Source of the DNA: Deuterostichococcus epilithicus
Taxonomy: Eukaryota; Chlorophyta; Trebouxiophyceae; Prasiolales; Stichococcaceae
Direction of reading: 5' to 3'
DNA length: 64,000 nt
NCBI GenBank assembly: GCA_033439295.1
Contig: JAVTLE010000004.1
Coordinates: forward strand, 12-64,011
The notes beneath the pieces are model-generated. The model saw only the letters and a program-made list of their open reading frames with translations, made no database searches and was not told where the DNA came from. Numbering within the stretch: the stretch's first letter is position 1; the number at the start of each line of letters is the position of its first letter. The position numbers were made by a program, and so were the translations under genes. Positions 49,423 through 60,343 of this stretch are shown piece by piece.

Positions 49423-51390
49423 TCACACGGCGTACGGCGTTGCGGCAAACGACTCCCATTTCTCTTCATGCGGCACGCATCGTTCACATAGGAACCAAGC
49501 CAGAAACCCTAGCCCCAAGAAGGTAGTCCACAGCCCACCAATGAGCCCAAGAAAGTCGGTAATGCGGCTCCACACACCCTTCATCTGCGGCAACAAATGG
49601 GCAAATTACGTGAAATTTGGCATACAATGAGGCAGTGTATGACATGCCAAGATGGTCCCGAAGCCACTTTGCAGCACAGAGTCGGGCGTCGTTCGACCGT
49701 TGTCACACTCACCTTGGTGAAGTCGCAGAACGACGGGTCACAAAGCTGATGATACTTTTGGTAATCGAACTGCATCCGCGCGGTCTCACTGAAACCCCAC
49801 TGTGTCCGACTGGTATTTGCATTTGTAACAGGTATGATGTTGCCACCAGTCACATGGTCGATCATGCTCGGAATCAGGCCAGCAACATTGTCCACCTGCA
49901 TATGAGATGCGCACCAAATGAGTTTTGCACACATGTCATGCCGAGTCGAAAATAGTGATGCTGCAATGCTGTGTGGATTGCTGCGCACTAGAGTGACGTT
50001 TTATGTTGCACGCACCCCAATCGCATTGTTTGCGCTCTTGACATTGTTGAGCAGCGCCGTCGCAACTGAGTCTGCCATCGCCGCCGTGACATTCAAGAGG
50101 TTCAGTTGGACGCGAAGACCGCTCACTACGCTTTCCACGTTCCTAGAAATTATGAAACCAGGTGAGCAGTCAGCTCATCGCTTCGTTTGCCCACGAGCCA
50201 CGACCATCGATAGGTTCAGTAATTATGCTCGAAAATCATGCCTATGTGCCTTTGTCACCTGGTCGAGATGGCGCCTGTGATGCGATCACACAAATTTGAG
50301 ACAAGTTGCGGCAGTGGTCAATCACATGTGCACGGCTGGTCACACATGTGTGATAAGCGTCATCAACCATGCGGCAAGCCAAAGGACGGCAGCGAACTCA
50401 CCAATATGGCTCCTTATCTCTTGTGCCAATTCTCGAGATGTCAACAAATAAGGACTGCCAAAGACCGCATCGTACACAAAGGCACCGCCATCTGTAACAT
50501 TTCGAGACGCCGCTTGCACCGCAAAGAAGGCACTGCGACGCGACATATATCCACAAAGAGTCAGATTTGGCTTGGGCCATTCGCGAAATGATGGAACACA
50601 GCATCACTCGGTGCCAACGCATGACTTCAATCATTTCATTGCAAGACACCCTCCAAATGAATGATGCAAAAGATGATGCAGCTGCAGCCAGGGAGCGCAC
50701 GCTGAACAGGCAGTCAGGGCCGCCTTCTGTGCAGGGTCAGCACTGTCCTTGACCGTGCTGTTTTCGAAACCCGCCAGGCCATCAATGACCAAGGAGCACT
50801 CGTAGGCGGCCCGCATTGGCAAGTTGGCCATCCGGCCGTTGACGAGTGGCATGTCCTGACCAAAGGTCGTGGTCGTGAAATTGGAGTAGTAGACCTGTTT
50901 GGTGTTGCAAGGACATGCGACTGGCGAGCCGCTGTCATAGATCTGGGTATTGCTGAAGTCTCTGACGACGTAGACGGAGCCACGGAGACTGTCGTCGGTG
51001 ATGTATTTGAAAACAGTAGTAAGGATGACGGCGGACACGACAAGCAGGACGATGGCCGCACGGAGCCAGTTCCGGAGCCTGTGATGCACCTTGAGCTCCT
51101 GCGATGTTTTTTTTGAAAATGAACGAAGTTATGAAATGCTTGCCAAGTGAACGTGTGCTTCCATGGCAACACCAGAGCAGGTTGCACAGGGTCTGAATTT
51201 GGGATATCGACAAAGGCTACAAATTTGCAGATCGAGTTCCAACTGTGAACGTGCGCACCTGGTGAGAATCTTGCAGGATGGATGCTGTCGTCGAGTGGAA
51301 GAATCCGCCTTCGTCACTTTTGATTTGGCCCACGGAGTTACGTTCGCCCTGTGTTAGGCCCGGCGGCTGTAGTACATGTTGGGCCTTCAT
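49423..51390 (-). CDS. Unrecognised two-TM protein with large Cys/N-glycan-rich ectodomain, about 382 aa
   Basis: Seven exons read right to left, all in phase: 51259-51390, 50701-51098, 50402-50532, 50259-50274 (16 nt), 50016-50142, 49713-49895 and 49423-49584. The N-terminal 50 residues are hydrophilic, then comes TM1 (AAIVLLVVSAVILTTVF). A loop of about 240 residues contains a CPC motif, CSA, NFT, NST and NVT glycosylation sequons and CDPSFCDF. TM2 (DFLGLIGGLWTTFLGLGFLAWF) follows, then a short tail with CERC. Two TMs around a Cys-rich ectodomain, with a GLIGG turn entering TM2, is the layout of ENaC/ASC-type channels, but no diagnostic ASC motif is seen. Membership is therefore not claimed. 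The stretch is visibly less GC-rich than the neighbouring genes. The exon 2 to 3 and microexon joins were chosen because they alone keep frame. Confidence 0.65.
50259..50274 (-). other. 16-nt microexon
   Basis: Flanked on the minus strand by CACAG before and GTGACA after. It is needed to bridge phase 1 (exon 3) to phase 2 (exon 5) and encodes GAIST plus parts of two codons. Confidence 0.6.
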
Positions 51391-53129
51391 CCTGCCGCCG
51401 ACGTGCGTGCCCTGTCGCAACCCATACGAGCTTCCGTCAGCATTGGGGGAGTCGAACAACCCGAAACTGAGCTCGCTGTGTTTAAGCCAGACCCTGCATC
51501 GCTAGCTGTATTGCATGCAGCGGGACGTGCACTGATGCCCTCGGCGGTCGGCGGCCGGCCGCAGCACTACGCCGATGGCCTGCGCGCATGGGGCACAGTG
51601 GCACCTCGATGTGCGAGGAATTCTCCTGCATCCCATGACTAATGCAGCAATTTCTTGCTATCAGCAACTCGTAGGCCATATGTTGCGGGCTACATACATT
51701 GTCCGACAGATCGGGTCTCGCTGATGAAGCCTGCGGCCCTACGTCAACAGCACTGTGCATGACGCTGCAACACCGCGCTGCGGCGACGACGAGCCCATAC
51801 AGGACGTTCCGGTCTACAACCATCTTTCAAATGTGTTCGCGGCTCCAGAGCGAGGCGGACTCTGCCAAACACGTGATCGGCCTAGCGTTGAGCGTCAGCT
51901 CCATCTGAGCTGATAGTGCGCGCTGTGCACGGCAGCCAACGAACGTCGAGGATTTCACCACGGGGGATGAGGCTTGTTACGCGGTCGCGCAGATGCGGAA
52001 AATAGCCACCACAGCGCGATGCACAGCTGGCGCCAGCTAGACGATGATATGAGCAAAGTCGCAGCTCCCACAACCATCGAGGGCCACAGGCGCGGCCATG
52101 TGAAGCCTCAACCTCCGGACGTCGTCTGCACGCGATCAGTGACGGTAGAGCTGGGTTGCATGCCCCTTCGAGCTGTAACACCCTATTAAAGATCCACGTC
52201 CGTGCGGATCCGCGAACCATCCGATCCGCAGTGCTGCAAAACCCTGCGAAGCCGCACGACTGCAGGAGTGCACCGCAACGTGTGCGTAATTGCTGGGCTG
52301 CGTGTTGCGCGGAGCTGCAGGTGCTGGTTGGCCAGGAAGCCACGTGAGCGTCGGGAGCGTCAGCACGGCGCTGCGTGACCGGCTGGGCGAAGCTCGTGGC
52401 TATGCGCGAAGCATGTTGGCGCATCCCGGCGGCTACAAGGCGAAGCGTCATGCGGACGACAGTAGGTCGAGGCGCCGCGATCTATCTCGCCGGCTGGCCC
52501 AGCTTGCCAGTTTTGGGACCATGCGTCGGACTTTTGGAGGGCGAGACGTGCGGCAGCAGGACTGCCCAGAGTGCAACCAGACAGAACGGTCTGAAGATCG
52601 ATTTCGAGTTTACTGCACGGCTTGCTTGCCTCGGCGTGGAAGTGGGTGGATGAGCCCGGAGCCCGGCTGAAACTTGCAGCGGATGCGCACGCAGCCGCGT
52701 GGGCAGCTCTTCCCTCTGCTGATCCGCACGAAGTGCCGTCTCAGCTGCTAGTCGCATTGGTTGTGGTGCACAGGAGGCAGGTACATCACACAGCGTCACA
52801 CAGTGTCGGCTCACACGCTCACATGACAACAAGGGGAATGTAAGAATGACGGGGTATGTACAGTATCGGGAGGGAATCGAGGAGGACAACGCCAGACCAT
52901 GTTGAAAGCCATTCAACCTGATTCAATTCACTTCATCATTCGAAAGCGGGCGAAGTCCATATGCAGAGTGTTGCAGCAGCGCGCTCGTGAGCACCTTGTA
53001 TTCGCCGGGCGATCGTCTCCGTTCATACACACACGGTGCAAGCACAGCAACGATCGCGCACACAGGTGCCGTTGTGAATCATTTTCTTGCTCATGATCAA
53101 GTGCCTCTAGTTTCCCCACGCAGCATCTC
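51391..53129. other. Region without a supported gene
   Basis: Upstream of both the minus-strand membrane gene and the plus-strand acyltransferase. Plus-strand frames near 52.3-52.85 kb show coding-like composition (for example KLAADAHAAAWAALPSADP) but split across frames without good splice sites. An unrecognised small gene or upstream exons of the acyltransferase remain possible. Confidence 0.35.
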
Positions 53130-54395
53130 ATGCCCCAACCTTCCGCATCCCTGCAGGCAAACTTCGAACCCAACGCCAGACGCGACCTCGTGGCCGGGGC
53201 TCAGGGCGCACATGCGAAACAGATGCTGACGCGCAAGCGTAGGCAGCGGTCTGGATCGCTGGGGGCCACAGGCTCAGAGGCCTATTCTACGCGCAGCTTC
53301 CGGCGGCAATCCCCCAGCGCATCCACTGCAACCAGGCAAGTTCCAAACGACCTCGAGGCCTTTGCACCCTCTGAGGATCCAATGGAATGCACACTAGGCA
53401 GGTGAGCCGCACATGCAACTAGCAATCGCCATGCGCACATTGCTCTACCCTCGCTCTGTGGAAGGCCGCTGCCGGGGCCGTAGTCCCTGGACTACGGCCC
53501 CGGCAGCGGCCTTCCACACCTCCTGAGATGTAACCTCCCGTCTGTTGCAGCCATTTGAGCAGCCTGACAACCAGCCGCAGCAGCAGCGTGTGCGGCGAAG
53601 AGCCCGATCTGGCAGCGCTCGGGTCTGGCGGCGTCGATGCCGATCTGCTGGATGCCGCGATCGCCGCTGCGAAGGCTAGTGCCTGTCTTCCTGGCACCGC
53701 TCTCTTCACTGCGATAGAAGCTGCTCTGAGGTGCTGCATAGGCTGGCTGCCTGGAGATCTCTGCATGAGAGCAAGAGCTCAACCCTACTTCTTGCGGCGA
53801 TGCGGGCGAGCATTGTGAGGGGACTGCTTTGCGTTGGATTCGCCAACAGGAAGCACTGATCCCTTGAGGCTTGCTGCAACAGGGGAACAATGATGATGCG
53901 CGGCACAGCCAGGACTCGCCGCAGCCTCGCGCCGCACGGCCACCTGTGAGCCCGAATGCGGCGGCGCAGCGGCATGGCTGCGGCGCGACGTCGCCACTCG
54001 GCGGCGCCTCAGACTCTGTCAGCCTGCGCTCCATTTCCGAGGTGCCGGCATCTCGATTGCAGCTGCACAAACGTTGCATAGATGTCGTGGCTCAGATTTG
54101 TGTGTGCGGCTCCGTAGCTCATCCAGCTGTGTCGGGACAACTCCACAGATTGTCCTCCTAAGTGCGGTCGCAACAGTCGAACGCGCCGATGATGAAGCCC
54201 TGCCCCCGTTCCGCAAGGTGGACTTCAGCTGATCGGTCTGTTTTAGGTGCGGAGCTTCAACGACCTCGCCCGAAGCGCCGCAGCCGCACAGTTTTCCGTG
54301 GAGGGCTCGGCTGAGCCATGCGGCATGCGCACCCGCTCCTCGCGGCGCCGAGCCACAGAGCCAGCACTCGCGCCGCCGCTGATGGCACTGTCGTC

Positions 54396-54431
<36 letters not shown>

Positions 54432-57400
54432 AGTCGAGGTGTCATCGCAGGCCGTGCGCGGGGAGGACAGGGCGGCGGCGATGGCTGCCCCTGTGCAGGG
54501 CGCAACGCCGGATCTGTCGTCGTACGACACCCTGAACAGCCCCTTCCTGGACCTGCAGAGCCCCTTCACTGTATGGTGCGCGCCCGCCGTTCACAGAGCC
54601 CCACCGTTCTTTTCGCCGCCTTCACCCCGCGGCTGGTCTGCACTCCTGTGCCAGCGGGTGTTGCAAGCTGGTGACACCTCCATCAGCATTGCCTCAAGCT
54701 CAGTCAGCTGTCGGTGATCGCGACCCTCCCAGCCAGATGCGTGTGAATGCGTCACTTGCTTTCAAAAGCCCTGCACAGCCAGATGCGTGTGAGAAGTGGC
54801 CCACATTGAGCCGCCATGCCATCCCAAAAATGCAGGGAGGGAGTCTACTTGTAATCAGTTGCTACCCTGAAAACAGGGAGGGCGTGAAGATGGCGCTGCT
54901 GCTGCCGCTGCTGCTGCCGCGCATGCTGCTCGTCGTGATGGCGCTAACGTTCCTGGCAAGCTGCAGCTACCTTGCTGTGCTTGGCTGGTGCGCAGCCTTT
55001 TGTGCAATTTTCGCAGCCATTCAGCCCGGGCGTCACCTCTTCTTGACGGCTTCTGGCGCCATAGACACTGCCAGCGCGTGCGCTGAGTCGCCTGCATCTG
55101 CCGATGCCGCTGGAGGAGATGGTCAGCTGGACATGCTGCAGCTGAATACATGCTGATACCTCCATCTGCACCCAGATAGGCGTGTTGTCGGCACATGACC
55201 TGGTCGCCGCTCGCAAACTTGCGACGTCCTCCTGTCTCAAGTGTCTATTGACGGCAGACGAAGATCCCACAACGACTGCCTGGGTCAGCAGAGTGCGCGG
55301 TGACAGCGCAGCCGTCACCGGCACTGCCCAGCGGTCGCGCGCCGCACGCTGGCGCAGGCACCGCCGGCACAGGCATTGCCATCGCGCCACAAAACCGCCG
55401 CCGCCCCTGCGCGCAGGGACCTCACGCAGCCGCTGCCCGCCTGGCGACGCCGCCTGGTGGTGGCGGGCAGCCAGGCGGCACGGGTGGTGCTGCCGCTGCT
55501 GGGCTTCTGGGTGCGCATCCGAGGCTGGGACAACGCGGAGGAGGGGCGGCGGCTGAACGCGATCGTGCTTTTCAACCACGTGTCCTTCGTGAGTGCCTTG
55601 TAGGGTTTAGGGTTTGTTCTGCTGCAGCAAGCATTGCCGCTGCAGGCTCCTCCTTCAAATCGCCTGAGTCTGAACTGCCCGCGTCAGCGCTCTCACCAAT
55701 ATGCGTGGATTTTGAGTCGAATGTGGTTCCCCCTCCGCTGCGCAGGTGGACTCGGTGGTGATGATGCGCATGTTTGCGCCGTCGGGCGTGGCGAAGGCCA
55801 GCCTGGCGACCTGGCCCCTGGTCGGCACCTGCATCTCCGCCTTCCAGGCATGCTTTCAGGGTTTAGGGTTGTAGTTTTCCTGCTTTGAGGCACTGCCACC
55901 TGTTCCCATTAAGTACGTCAGGATGTCGGGACTCGCAAATGGCGGCTCTCCGGCCTTGCTAGAGGGCTCCCAGCGGCTCCATCAGCCTGCCGCCACAATG
56001 GTGTGCCATCTGCGGAGCACAGCGCCGTTTCGCATCACTACTGCACCCTGCCAGCTGGTCTACCTGCCTGACGAGACTGCACTTTGCGCAGCGGATCAGC
56101 GCTTGTGTCGTAGTTCAGCTCAAAAGTTCCAGCAGTGCGACTCCTCTGCCTCCACAGAACATCTGGGTGGCGCGGGAGGTCATTGACAGGGGGCCCTCGG
56201 CCGGCGGCCGCGAAACGGCGGCGGCCTCTGCGCAGCAGGCGCTTGCGGCGGCGAACTGCGGCGGGCAGCCCGCCAGCGGCAGGGCAGCCTCGGTGTCGCA
56301 AATGATCGCAGACAGGCGAGTCCACAACCCGGCGGCCGCTGGCAGGGAGCAAACGGTGGCAGCGCAGCTGAACTCCAACCCTGCACACGACTTTCATTGC
56401 TGGCCCGCATTCGTCTGGCGGCCCTGCGGGAGTACCTGGAGCGGGTGACAGGGTCCGCACCCAGCCCAGCTGCCTGCGATTCAGTGCTGCACTCCAGGAC
56501 CAGCGGAGACTGAGGACACTGGGCTCCTTTAACCCCACAGGGCTCGCGACCGCCGCTTTCCGCAGCTGTGCATGGCGCCAGAGGGCACCTGCTCCGACGG
56601 CCGCTGCCTGCTGAAGGTGAGTGAGGGTTTAGGGTTTGCGGGGTCACGACCCTCAGTGGTGCGCCCCACCCGAGGCAGTGCTGTGCCGCAATATTCGGGT
56701 GCCGGTGCAAGGGGCGACGGGTGGTGTGGGCGGCCGTACGACCCGGCACCCGCACCTGGGCTCCCCTGTTCACGCCTCAGCCTGGTGCCCTGGAGCGGTG
56801 GCCGCGTTCCTGGCTGCAGTCCGCGGGCACTCCTCACGCCAGCCAGCTGTGCACACGGTTGTGGAAGGGAAACTTCCACGAATTTGTTTCGCAAGGTCGA
56901 CCTCAGCAACGCACTGCGAAGCTCCCAACACATGGTGTCCAATGCGGCTTCGCAAAGGCAAGGCGCAGCCAATCCTGGCATGCCGGTGCTGCCGGTGCTG
57001 CCGGTGCCGCTGCGGTACCGCTGCAACAAAACATCCCAAAGCTGATCCGGGTGACACGAGTACGCCGTGCTGTGGCGGCGCAGTTTCGCAAGGGCGCCTT
57101 CATCCCAGGCGTCCCCGTGCTGCCGGTGCTGCTGCAGTACCGCTGGCGCCACCTGGACCCGGCATGGACCCTTGTGCACGAGGGCTGGCATGCGGTGAGT
57201 GTGGCGTCCTGATTGATGCAGCGTTTGCAGGCGGGAGCGCTGCATCAGGTGCACTGGCAGCTGCAGGACACTGGTCGAGCTGACGCGCCCTCGCACGCAG
57301 CCACTGCCGCCGCGTGTGCCACCGCTGTGCACAGCTTGCGGAGGCTTAGGCCTACAGGAGCCGCATGCCGCACACCTTCCGTCTGTGGCTTGCTTCACAA

Positions 57401-57663
57401 CACAGCTGCCCCTCTTCGATCAAGCGCAGGTGCGGCTGCTGTGCCAGTTTGTCAACGTGCTGGACGTCACCGTGCTGCCGCCGTACGTTCCAAACGCCGC
57501 AGAACGAGCAGACCCCGCGGCGTACGCCGCCAACGTGCGTGAGGCGTTCCGCGCCGCCTCTGGGCTGCCGCTGGCGGAGCAGTCGCAGACGGAGTTCATC
57601 GCGCTGTGCAAGGTGCAGCAAGCTCCTGTTGCAGACCCTGAGTGGCAAAGCCCTGGTGGCTAA
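53130..57663 (+). CDS. Lysophospholipid acyltransferase, LPEAT-like (PlsC/AGPAT family) with N-terminal extension
   Basis: Exons: 53130-53401, 53551-53730, 53909-54041, 54247-54570, 54881-54987, 55417-55588, 55746-55847, 56158-56315, 56541-56616, 57084-57194 and 57430-57663, about 622 aa. It transfers an acyl chain from acyl-CoA to a lysophospholipid at the ER. Motif I is NHVSFVD, with the catalytic His and Asp codons split between two exons. FVAK-like GVAKASLATWPLVG, motif III APEGTCSDG and the block FRKGAFIPGVPVLPVLLQYRW follow. The latter aligns with plant LPEAT1 without gaps, as does LLCQFVNVLDVTVLPPY. A hydrophobic segment (LLLPLLLPRMLLVVMALTFL) precedes the catalytic part, as in LPEAT1. 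The first 300 residues are Ser/Gly/Ala-rich, contain a Gly11 run and have no plant counterpart. Introns at 55848 and 56316 start with GC. The C-terminus and the exact start are uncertain. Confidence 0.82.
53457..53518. repeat. Perfect inverted repeat, 30-bp arms with 2-bp spacer
   Basis: 53457-53486 is the exact reverse complement of 53489-53518. It lies in the first intron of the acyltransferase gene. It could form a cruciform or RNA hairpin, or be a cloning or assembly artefact. Confidence 0.95.
54398..54432 (+). repeat. (GGC)n microsatellite in coding exon
   Basis: About 11 GGC codons encode a polyglycine run in the N-terminal extension of the acyltransferase. Length polymorphism is likely. 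Confidence 0.85.
55601..55617 (+). repeat. Telomere-type repeat just inside intron
   Basis: TAGGGTTTAGGGTTT begins about 12 bases after the donor of the intron that splits the NHVSFVD motif of the acyltransferase. Confidence 0.8.
55858..55871 (+). repeat. Telomere-type repeat just inside intron
   Basis: AGGGTTTAGGGTT lies about 10 bases after the GC donor of the next acyltransferase intron. Confidence 0.75.
56623..56638 (+). repeat. Telomere-type repeat just inside intron
   Basis: GAGGGTTTAGGGTTT lies a few bases after the donor that follows the EGTCSDG exon of the acyltransferase. Confidence 0.8.
56948..57024 (+). repeat. Diverged duplicate of the following exon inside an intron
   Basis: This intronic stretch resembles 57084-57146, the exon start encoding FRKGAFIPGVPVLPV. 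Both begin TTCGCAA(A/G)GG, both contain a GTGCTGCCGGTGCTG core and both end in a GTACCGCTG word. A further TTTCGCAAGG occurs at 56887-56896. The copy is frame-broken, so it looks like a dead tandem duplicate. Confidence 0.55.
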
Positions 57664-58545
57664 CGGCATCAAGGTGTCAGGCCGGAGGTCACGGCCCGGC
57701 GTCTGACTGCTGCAACGTCGCTGCTGTCACGGCGAGTTTCCTGCAGTGGGGACAACTGGCTCGGATATGCACTATGAAAGCTGAGGGCGACGACAGGCAG
57801 CGGCACAGACAGCTCGTGCAAGGATGCCATTGAGACGGCCAGCCACTTCATGGCTTGCGAAGCAGCCACTGGCAATCATGTGCCACACATGCTGCAGGCG
57901 GGCGTCAGCGTCAGCTGGGACGGCCGGCGTGTTATGGCGGCCCCTGGCATTGTGGACGGCGCGGGCCGCATGGACCTGTCCAGATGGGTGCGGCCCGCGA
58001 AAAGGGACTAGCTGCAAACAGTGGGGTGCGGCCACTGGCCACGACAGTCTGGACAAGGCTCGGAAGGCTGGGAGCCTTGCAGAGAGACTCCAGTGAGGCC
58101 TGGTGCATGCGCGCCATGGATCACGCTTGCATGTCAGGCAGGCGCAGTAGAACAGGCGATTTCTGCGACACATCGGGACACAAGGCGGGGCAGCGGGTTG
58201 GTTTGACTCAGCCGCTAGTATTTAGAGATGTTTAGCATGGTCATGCCAACTACGTGGCTGCGTGATAGAACGTGATCATTGCATGGGGTGGCCTGGAACA
58301 GCAGTAGGGAGTTTATGGTGAGGCATGATTCAGTTCCACATGTGTCTGTACAGGGTTCTGTTGTCTTGTAGCGTTTTGGCATTTCAGAGGCCACCATGAC
58401 AACGGTTAGGAAATTTCGATGTACATCAAACCATCAATTTGCCTCCGCCCTTTCTGGTATGGGGACTGCTCTTCAACATTGCAAGAAGACAAGACATTGC
58501 CTGTAACCGGCCGCTGTCCCGAATACAACCGATGCAACTTGTTCT
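57664..58545. other. Region 3' of the acyltransferase
   Basis: No gene supported. GC falls from about 58.2 kb. The right part may belong to the retroelement-like remnant that follows. Confidence 0.35.
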
Positions 58546-59195
58546 TTGATATATCAGCCTGTTCGCACAACATCATCGCCGCCGGCCACCAGAACACGAC
58601 CAAGCAGCAAACCAAGCTTTATGGCCGCTATAAAACTCAACATAAGTCTCTCAATCGAACTGAGACGCCGATGCGCTGGTGGTACCCTTCTCCGCCTGCG
58701 GCAAGGCTGGCAGGGCCCCTGCTTGGAGGGTGCAATACGTATTGTGAAGCAGGGGCCAGATGGTCGAGAGACGGTGCAGCTGCGGGATGCCGATGAGTTT
58801 GTGCACCAGCCGTTGCATATTTCCAACCAAGCGTTCCACAAGAGACAGTTGAACAGTCTCAAGGCCCGCATGGGCCGCGGCGCCCTAGCCAGGCTATATT
58901 CCTTGCACGAATAAGACAGCGGCGGCATTGACGCACAGCCTATTCATCCACAATCTGGCAGAGGTCCGCTTGATGCGACGGACGATCATGCAGTGCCTGG
59001 TAAACAGGCTGTCGACTCAGCGCAGCAAATGCACAGTGTTGTAAGGCGGGCCAAATGCCCCAGCAACAGCAGTTTGTCTGCACTACTGCGGGCAGGAGGA
59101 GGAAGATGCGGAGCACTTGCTGACCTTGTGTGCGGCATTGCTGGCAATTGCCATGCCCTTGCAAGGGCCATGGCCCTCAGGAAACAGCGACGCAA
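58546..59195 (+). mobile_element. Probable non-LTR retrotransposon remnant (C-terminal zinc knuckle)
   Basis: Between 59077 and 59133 one frame reads CLHYCGQEEEDAEHLLTLC. This C-x2-C-G-x-acidic-EH-x4-C pattern is the zinc knuckle at the end of many LINE reverse-transcriptase ORFs. Upstream, 58546-58914 is an open frame ending PLHISNQAFHKRQLNSLKAR and so on. A Leu-rich stretch LFIHNLAEVRLMRR is separated from the knuckle by a TAA. No RT catalytic core is present, so only a 3' fragment seems to survive. This identification rests mainly on the knuckle. Confidence 0.4.
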
Positions 59196-60343
59196 GAGCG
59201 CCGTCCTGCTGATCTGCCAGACTGTCAGCAGGGGCCGGCACAATGCGTTCTACGACCTTCAGGGTTCAGGCTGATCACCCTGATTTACGCCAACGGCAGG
59301 AGCTTGACTAACGAGCACCGCGGCAGCTGCTGACGGCCATCAGGGGCCGGCATGTGCAGACAAACAGGCCTGATAGTGCTCTTATAGGGAAGAAAGGGAA
59401 TGGCGCAGCACGTGGCACGCCACAGCAGTGCGCTGCCCCCCACCATCTACTCGGTAGCACTCAAATCCACGCTGGAAGACAGGGTGCGCGGCGCAGCACT
59501 TGCTCAGGCGGAAGTCCAGCACGAAATCTTCCCCAGGCACTCGGCGACGGGGATGTGCCTGTCCTCCCCATCACCGTTGGGTGCTGGGGATGCAATGCGG
59601 GCTCGGACCAGGGAGTGCCTCCATCTCCAGGGGTGGCCGGCGGCGAGCATGTTTCGCAGTCGGGCCGCAGCTGATCCGTCAAATGATCATCTACACTTGC
59701 TTTTGAATCTCCTTGTGGGTCGCGCACTATAAAGGACAGGTTAGCACAATGGACAAAAACGGACAAATCAACCTACAGCCACACTTCGAGCTTGACCTTG
59801 CACCGTACTTCGATGGCAAAAGCAGTATCAGGGGACACCGCAGACAACGACTTCATCGACTCGGCAGCCGCGGCTGATTCATACCAGCAGCGTCCCTGAG
59901 CTGAGATAATTGCGCTGAGTTTCTGCCTGTAAAACCATTCGTCACCCAATTCCGACTGCAGAAATGCTTCCGCATGTGACACCTGGGATTAAGCCTCGGG
60001 GGCCTCGGCAGTAGCCCTGGTGCCGCAGTTGTAGCCCCTTGCTGCGCATCCTGCCGCGACCCATCAGCAGAGCCAGTCGCCCCTTCTCCCATGCCGCACA
60101 GCTCGGCACACGCCTTCCAGCAGCCACGTTCAGGCTCCTGCCAGCACGCAGGCCCTTGCAGATGACACCAACCCACACATAACACCCTACTGGTTTGCCC
60201 GTTGCTTCTGCCGCCAGGCCCCAGCCCACGAAGCGGCCACCCTGCAGCAGCAGCCCTGCCCCGCGGACTCTGGGCAGCACCGCCCAGCGGTGCTGACCTC
60301 AGGTCTTCCGGGCACCGGCCGCGTCCGACACCAGCCGCGGTGC
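59196..60343. other. Region without a supported gene
   Basis: Open frames at 59400-59732 (+) and 59853-60626 (-) have no recognisable motif. The minus-strand one overlaps the presumed 3' exon of the next gene in another frame. Confidence 0.3.

Noticed and set aside
50340-50631. Read-through of exon 2 of the two-TM gene to the stop at 50631
   Set aside because: A GTGCGC donor at 50700 and an acceptor at 50533 give an in-frame continuation with better composition.
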